Origin: Dryomyza anilis
Lineage: Eukaryota; Arthropoda; Insecta; Diptera; Dryomyzidae
Length of the DNA: 64,000 nt
Assembly (NCBI GenBank): GCA_951804985.1
Contig: OX638131.1
Location: 41,668,044-41,732,043, forward strand
Direction of reading: 5' to 3'
Each line of letters opens with the position of its first letter. Position 1 is the stretch's first letter. Positions 58,768 through 64,000 of this stretch are shown here, in pieces. The translations under genes were made by a program, and so were the position numbers. Under the pieces are notes generated by a model. The model searched no databases. It saw only the letters and a program-made list of their open reading frames with translations, and had not been told where the DNA came from.

Positions 58768-59450
58768 CTATTTTTACATAACTTTTTTAAATTTTTTGAT
58801 AAATTTCATGATCTATCTATGAACATGACTTTTAAATTATTTTTGAGTGATTTTTCAAAACAGCCGTTTGCAGATATTGCAGTTCATTGAATTATTGAAA
58901 TTTAATTTCTTTGACTTTTATAGATGAAAATTGTATAAAATTATTTTTATTCTTATTAAGTTGAAGTATAATTACCGATGTATTCTTTTTGGTCTTGTTA
59001 AAGGTTCGTCTTTCTTCATCGATTCAGATTATCTCAGGTGAAGTCAAAATGTTGCTTTTCATTGCTTTGTGGCCACGATTGAAGTTTTTTCTTGGTTAAA
59101 CCAATTAAATAATTCATGTAACATAATATATCACTAAAATTACAACAAACATTGCCCATATTACGTTTCCCACTTTCAATTGAGACAAGTCTAAAAATTA
59201 TCAAATCAACTTTTATTCTCGTGATGTTTTTGGGTAAAACAATTAGTCTCTCGTAGATTTCTTATTATTTTAATAAAAAAAATTATAGTATAAAAAATGA
59301 GTGCACAAATGCAGAAAACAACATATTAAAAATTCAAAGTTGCTTGGACGTAATTGTGTCCTTTTGTATGTATTTTTAAGAATACTAAATATTAAGTTTA
59401 TATAAAAAGAAATTAGCATAAAATTTGAATATTTTATTAAATATTTTCAG

Positions 59451-59572
59451 CTTTTTTTATGATCATCTCAGCATCATCAGCCGCACCACAACTTGGACTT
59501 GGAAAGTTGCTCCCAGGTATACTAAATGAGCTTTCTAATGTACTTAACCCATTAAAACCTGATGAGCATTAA
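59451..59572 (+). CDS. Candidate terminal exon of a small secreted-type peptide
   Basis: A pyrimidine-rich stretch ending ATTTTCAG (AG at 59449-59450) is followed by an open frame that reads FFMIISASSAAPQLG, then LGKLLPGILNELSNVLNPL, and ends KPDEH with TAA at 59570-59572. The start of this reading resembles the end of a hydrophobic signal sequence with an Ala-Ser-Ala-type cleavage region, and the middle could form an amphipathic helix. AATAAA follows 75 bases after the stop. If the acceptor is used, the intron is phase 2 (two bases of the first codon, CT, lie in this exon). The first exon was not found: upstream is family E, which may sit in the intron. An alternative is a stand-alone 37-codon frame from ATG 59459. 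No family is recognised. Confidence 0.35.
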
Positions 59573-59646
59573 AATATCCAAGGCATATTTCAATTAACCA
59601 GCACACATCCAGTAATATCGTTTGTGTTTCTTCAAAAATTCAATGA

Positions 59647-59652
59647 AATAAA
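59647..59652 (+). terminator. Poly(A) signal after the candidate exon
   Basis: AATAAA lies 75 bases after the TAA at 59570. In AT-rich DNA this hexamer is common, so the support is modest. Confidence 0.35.
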
Positions 59653-59660
59653 AAGCAATC

Positions 59661-60254
59661 ATAATAAAAAAAAATTGTTGGGTATATTTGATTTTAATAA
59701 GAACGGATCTACATTTCTTACTAATTTGGCCATTACAACACAGAATAAAAAATCATAAATATGATGAATTTATTCATAAATATTATGGATTTTTTTCACC
59801 AACTACCAGATTCATAATGTTGCAATCAACGTTCATTAAATGACATATTGATGAATACATTCATTATATATATGAAATTATTCGTACTATCGAACATCAT
59901 AGTGAAAAACGAAACATGCAATACAATGAATTTGAATCGTCATATTGATGAATTTGTTCATAAGATTTATGAATATAATATTCAATATTATGAATATTGT
60001 TGATATAATATTTTTTTGAAAACGTTTTTTTACAAATTTTTCAAAAATAAAATTTTAGAAAATAATTCGAAAAAAGTGTTGTTGTTAAAATTTTAGTTTA
60101 AAAATAACATAAAAAATTAATATATTTTTTATAAATATAAATTTTCTTTAATAAAAAGTTGTAATTATAAAAAAATATATTACAAAACATTGTACTAATT
60201 TATGCATGTCGAGCAAGCATTATATAAGAAATAACATACAAGAACTATTTGAGA
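59661..60254. other. AT-rich spacer with scattered ATTCATAA/TGATGAAT motifs
   Basis: ATTGATGAAT and TTCATAA recur between 59740 and 60000 without a fixed period. No gene is seen. Confidence 0.45.
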
Positions 60255-61065
60255 ACTGAGAAGTACTGAGAGAGAGGGCTCTGCTACTCAATTGCCTACT
60301 GAGCCCAAAGTAACACCTGTTGGCAAGAGCTATTCTTCGACTAATCTCCAGGCTGACATTGTTTTCCTTGTTGATGCTGGTTCCTAGGTATACGAAGTCC
60401 TTCACAACTTCGAAGTTGTGGTTGTCAATAGTGACGTGTTGTCCAAGACGTCGGGACTCTTTGTTTGTTGACACTAGGTACTTCGTCTTGTCCTCGTTCA
60501 CCGTAAGATCCATTCGACGCGATTCCCTCTCTAAACTGGAGAATGCTGCACTGACTGCTCGTACGCTCTGCCCAATGATGTCGATATCATCAGCGTACCC
60601 GAGCAGCATGGAACTCTTGTTGAAGATAGTGCCATTTTGATGGAGTTGTGCAGCACTTACAATCTTCTTCATTATTAGGTTGAAGAAGTCACACGATAGG
60701 GAATCGCCTTACCTGAAACCTCGTTCGGTATTATACGTATCGGAGAGGTTGTTTCCAATTCTCACTGAGCAACGTGTGTCGCTCAAGGTCATCCTGCAAA
60801 GCCTTATAAGTTTTGCAGGTATACCGAACTCAGACATGGTGGCGTATAGGCGACTCCTTATGGGACTGTCGAATGCAACTTTTCCAGGATTTGGCGCAAT
60901 ATGAAAATCGGTTCTATGGTGGACTTGCCAGGTCTAAAGCTGCACTGATAAGATCTAAGCAGTATATTGACGATGGACTTCAGTCTTTCACATAATACGC
61001 TCGTTAGAACCTTATAAGCGATATTGAGGAGACTTATCCCACGGTATTTGGCACGTATCATTTTT
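60255..61065 (-). pseudogene. Second broken LINE reverse transcriptase fragment
   Basis: On the minus strand, homology starts near 61065 with KYRGISLLNIAYKVLT and FRPGKSTIEPIFILRQILEK. About 15 residues are then lost, and the frame shifts at AFDSPIRSRLYATM (the Asp is the first catalytic residue). TLSDTRCSVRIGN and ERGFR follow, with an in-frame stop where the other copy has Gln (GFRQGDSL). GDSLSCDFFN, GYADDIDIIGQ (catalytic box), NEDKTKYLVST and FVYLGTSIN come next, and the match ends at NRCYFGLSRQLSSRALS near 60265. The C-terminal part and tail are missing, so this is an internal fragment, not a simple 5' truncation. It is diverged from 6986-8368 but belongs to the same family. Confidence 0.87.
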
Positions 61066-61445
61066 AAGCAGACAGTACGAGAATAATTTTAATAACCATC
61101 CAAGTTGACATTTATTTGTGCGATAAGTTTCAGTGTAATAAAAATAAATTTTATGTTCGATTTTGTACCTGAAATTACAAAAAAAATTGAATAACCACAC
61201 AAAAAAGAGAATGTTCTAATGGAAATACATATAGCCTGTCAGAAATACATATAAATTTAATATATTTCCTAAGAACACTTTAAAAATGTTACCCACGATC
61301 TTCGCATAATTTTCCGATTGAATTCTCGATTCTAATTACGACCTCATACTCACTATTTTCTGAATTTAATACTCTTCAATTTTATTTACCAGAAAGTACG
61401 GAATTGTTTTTAAAACCTATCATAAAACATTAAATAGAATTTAAA
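61066..61445. other. AT-rich spacer, nothing recognised
   Basis: No gene. 61310-61360 has the weak repeat block also seen near 37720. Confidence 0.4.
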
Positions 61446-61600
61446 ACCAGTTGGGAAGGTTAGATCACATGGGAAATTTTAAAGTAGGTGTAATTATGAT
61501 AGTTAGGATTATCAAAATTATAGTCGGTCTAAGCCGACTATAAATACCCTACACATACCAACTGAATATTCCCTTTCACTCTTAGTGTAGGGTATAAAAA
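61446..61600 (-). mobile_element. Miniature DINE-1/mini-me-like element (second subfamily)
   Basis: Only the two ends remain: ACCAGTTGGGAAGGTTAGAT with the hairpin TAGTCGGTCTAAGCCGACTA, and ACTCTTAGTGTAGGGTATAA. The microsatellite and core are deleted, leaving about 155 bp. It links the ends seen separately at 21948 and 46895. Confidence 0.75.
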
Positions 61601-62049
61601 CTATACTACTCAGCATATTTTTAGAAAATAATATCAATTAGACCAAATCAAATGAGTATATTAAAAATATTATAAAATTTGTTCAAGTCAATAAATTGCA
61701 TTGTTTTGAAGATTTATTGAAGTTATAATCGACACTGTGTCATATTAGTTGACGTTGGATTTTCCGTATTATGTTATTAAAACGTTGCATTTAAAAACTT
61801 TCAAATATTTAACATATGACAGCTGTCTTTATATTGATGTTGTTCTCTACCCTGCTTCACCCTTTTCATCCAATCATAATTGGAAAAGTTTCGCATTGCA
61901 CTTGTTTGCTTAAAATTTCAATTTTGGAAATTTGAAACACTTTCGCAAGTTTTCTCATTTAATTGATTCATATGCTAACTTTTCATATTAACAACAGTCG
62001 TCAGACGGCGGCGGCGACGGCGGCACACGGTACATGATATGTGGTATGT
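61601..62049. other. AT-rich DNA ending in a GGC-rich unique block
   Basis: A short GACGGCGGCGGCGACGGCGG run lies at 62003-62023 just before the next element. No gene is called. Confidence 0.4.
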
Positions 62050-62861
62050 GTATCTAATGGGGTAACGGAAATTCGCACCGGTGCGAGTTTGTACTATATG
62101 AGTGGAAACTCGCACCGGTGCGAATTTCAGTTAAATGTACGGAAACTCGCACTAATTTAGAAAATCTGAACCGGTGCGAATTTCCGCCTAATATGCGGAA
62201 ACCAAAATAAAAAAAAAAATGTAATAATTGAAGGGTTTGGTGCAAAAAAGGGTTAAGTCCATTTTTTCACTGGAAAATCAATAAAAACTGTTTAAAATTG
62301 CCAATTTTGCGATTTTTTGTTTAAAAAAATCTGTCATTAAAAACTCAATTTCGAAAAATATGGACTTGACCCTTTTTTGCACCAAACCCTTTGATTTTAT
62401 TTATATATGTTATAATATTTTATTTTTGAAAGTTGAATCTAAAAATATTACGAAAGTCCATCGTACTTTTATTGACCTCCAAAGGACATCAAGTAGCAGA
62501 ATGTGAAACACAATAAATGCCGTTCATGGGAACGTCATATGGAATATCGATGAAAAAAAACAACTAATAGTGTTTACCATCGATTAATTCCATAAAACTT
62601 CACTATTGCCTCTAAGAAGCCGCATTGATGGTGCAGACATCGATAACCTTCCGAGTGTTGGGTTCCATGTTCATATTTTGGTTCCTTCAAATTAATTTCT
62701 TGAATAATTTTTTTTTAGTGCGAATTTCCACTCAATAGGTGGAACTTCGCACCGGTGCGAATGTCTGCCTATATGAGTGGAAACTCGCACCGGTGCGAAT
62801 TTCTGCCTAATGAACGGAAATTCGCACCCATGGTGCGAGTTTCCTATTACTCGTATCTAAT
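62050..62861. mobile_element. Palindrome-array element with 9-bp flanking direct repeat
   Basis: GTATCTAAT occurs at 62050-62058 and 62853-62861, flanking a 794-bp unit. The ends GGGGTAACGGAAATTCGCAC and (inverted) GAGTAATAGGAAACTCGCAC are imperfect inverted repeats. The left end has TCGCACCGGTGCGA at 62073-62086 and 62110-62123, a half site at 62147-62152 and ACCGGTGCGA at 62170-62179. The right end has the palindrome at 62747-62760 and 62785-62798 and a variant with CAT in the centre at 62822-62838. Inter-palindrome sequences are themselves nearly palindromic. The centre carries a further 33-bp inverted repeat (62231-62265 and 62360-62393). No protein is encoded. A 9-bp duplication would suit a Mutator- or Merlin-like enzyme; the class is unproven. 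Confidence 0.75.
62231..62393. repeat. Inverted repeat in the centre of the palindrome-array element
   Basis: AAGGGTTTGGTGCAAAAAAG at 62231 onward is mirrored by TTTTTTGCACCAAACCCTTT ending at 62393, with arms of about 33 bases and a loop of about 95. It may be a nested element or part of the same one. Confidence 0.85.
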
Positions 62862-63144
62862 ACGAGTGCCGCAGCCAAATCCGGTGGCCCGACCATGAAG
62901 CAGGGCCATCTAAGGTAATGCAATTCTCACCTATCATATCACATCACACGAATGCGCTATTCTATATTTCAATCAAATTTGAAATGTTCACCGCAATTAA
63001 CTTCGCACATAGCGAGAAACTGTATACAGTTCCTCGCTACAATACGGGGATAAGATTGTTCATCTTTCATTAGATTTTTTTTTTTAATTTGCTTAATTTA
63101 CACGGAGAGAAATGTTCTTATAAATCAAGTATTATACGCATAAA
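62862..63144. other. Unique sequence, then AT-rich; nothing recognised
   Basis: 62862-62930 is GC-richer (GTGCCGCAGCCAAATCCGGT) and continuous with the GGC-rich block left of the element once the insertion is removed. An exon cannot be shown. Confidence 0.35.
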
Positions 63145-63310
63145 CTTAAACTAAGGATTGAAACCGTAACCGAAACCTATGTTCGTTTAAAACCGTTTAA
63201 TTTTTAAAACCGAAACGGTAACCGAAACCGTTATATGAAAATCAGAAATAAACCAAAATCCAAAACCGAAATAAACGGTTTCGTTTTTATACCAGTTTAA
63301 AATGGTTTTT
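63145..63310 (+). repeat. Degenerate ACCGAAAC/AAACCGTTT repeat
   Basis: About ten copies of AACCGAAAC, AACCGTTT or GAAACGGT cluster here. It resembles in style, but not in sequence, the CGGAACC array at 24378-24612. 63311-63584 is AT-rich with nothing recognised. Confidence 0.7.
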
Positions 63311-63584
63311 AAAAAAAGTATACAAAGAAACAGAAAAACATATTTTATATAGAAGATCTTAAGTACAAGGCATGTTTAAATGTCATTTAATAGAATTTGG
63401 AGTTCCCAAAATAAAAAGTTTTAAAAACCTCAATTTCGGACATATATATTAAGGATAAAGAAATATAATAATGTAATAAAAACATTGGTAATGCAAGAAA
63501 AAAGTGTAAAATTATTAACATCTCAGTAACTACTTTAAAAATATGAAAAATAGAGTGCAAGTTCTACAAGTTCGAACCTTTCAA

Positions 63585-64000
63585 GTATACAGGCCGTTTG
63601 CAGATTTTGCAGTTCAATGTTTACCGATCAAAGTTCGCTTCTCAGCACTCTTCTGCAATTCTAATCATATCTCAGGTGAAGTCAAAACGTTGCTTTTCAT
63701 TGGTTTGTGGTAACGATTGAAGTTTTTTCTTGCCGAAATAATTTAAATAATTCATATAACACAATATTTCCACTAAAATTACAACAAACATTCCTTAAAT
63801 TACGTTTTCCATTCTACCCCAGAAAATGATTCTTACTTTACCCCAATATCACAATTTGAACATAACTTATAAACTATGTTAAATTATTTGTATTTCAGTA
63901 TTTCAAATATTCGATCATTTAAACACCACCTGTACTTTAATTAAAATAATAATTGATGATTAAAATTTCACACATTGTGCCAAATAGCCATAACCTGCAG
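63585..64000 (-). mobile_element. Family E repeat, third copy, runs off the window
   Basis: CCGTTTGCAGATTTTGCAGT, TCTCAGGTGAAGTCAAAACG, GATTGAAGTTTTTTCTTG and TACCCCAGAAAATGATTC match 20450 to 20090 in inverse order. It keeps the CTGGGGTAAAGT region that the copy at 57495 lacks. The SINE seen in the other copies is not included in this part. Confidence 0.72.

Larger units (their letters stand above)
57495..59295 (-). mobile_element. Family E repeat, shorter inverted copy carrying SINEs
   Basis: It is the reverse complement of most of 19072-21945, from TAAAAGTGAAAATGGGACAC (57532) to CGTGATGTTTTTGGGTAAAA (59220). The about 900-bp interior of the other copy is absent. Both SINE segments are at corresponding places (58001-58100 and 58452-58767). 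Confidence 0.78.

Noticed and set aside
1..64000. CRISPR arrays, operons, bacterial promoters or riboswitches
   Set aside because: The window is clearly insect nuclear DNA; the repeats found have transposon or satellite structure, not repeat-spacer structure.

Overview
The window is eukaryotic and looks like a repeat-rich intergenic or giant-intron stretch of a cyclorrhaphan (probably calyptrate) fly genome. It is strongly AT-rich and has no operon-like gene packing. It carries LTR and non-LTR retrotransposon remains, tRNA-derived SINEs, Tc1/mariner-type and hAT-like DNA elements, satellites, and at least five copies of a (GTCY)n-bearing repeat that resembles the DINE-1/mini-me (Helentron-associated) elements of Diptera. 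The species cannot be named from the sequence. I see no complete, confident host protein-coding gene.

Layout. 1-8.4 kb holds a decayed Ty3/gypsy pol (1245-3360), a broken mariner-type transposase (3690-4170, minus), a minisatellite repeat (4.4-5.0 kb), a unique GC-richer island (5.2-6.3 kb) and a broken LINE (6990-8368). 8.9-10.4 kb is a complete-looking minisatellite-bearing element (family A). 11556-17334 is a young Ty3/gypsy LTR retrotransposon with 246-bp LTRs differing at two positions, a TAAA target duplication, a proline-type primer binding site, an intact gag-protease frame, and a pol broken by one stop. 18.3-28.2 kb is nested repeats: DINE-like copies, a 2.9-kb family E element carrying SINEs, two small MITEs, a T-rich tract, and two family A copies in head-to-tail tandem. 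29-47 kb has more DINE-like copies and SINEs, a 61-bp near-perfect palindrome, a hAT-like element with an 8-bp target duplication, a mariner-derived fold-back MITE and several unique GC-richer islands. 47-52 kb holds satellite-like tandem repeats interrupted by a long-TIR element, a family A copy and a DINE-like copy. 57.5-59.3 kb is a second E copy inverted relative to the first, 60.3-61.1 kb a second broken LINE, and 63.6-64 kb a third E copy running off the window.

Most interesting candidates. First, a roughly 0.8-kb element (62059-62852) flanked by a 9-bp direct repeat; both ends are arrays of the palindrome TCGCACCGGTGCGA spaced about 37-38 bp apart. Second, a putative terminal exon (59451-59572) that would encode the end of a small secreted-type peptide, with a splice acceptor, stop codon and poly(A) signal. 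Third, a tandem roughly 125-bp repeat (49.19-50.48 kb) carrying CTCF-like CCCTCTAGCGG motifs. The unique islands may be cis-regulatory DNA of a neighbouring gene; that is inference only.
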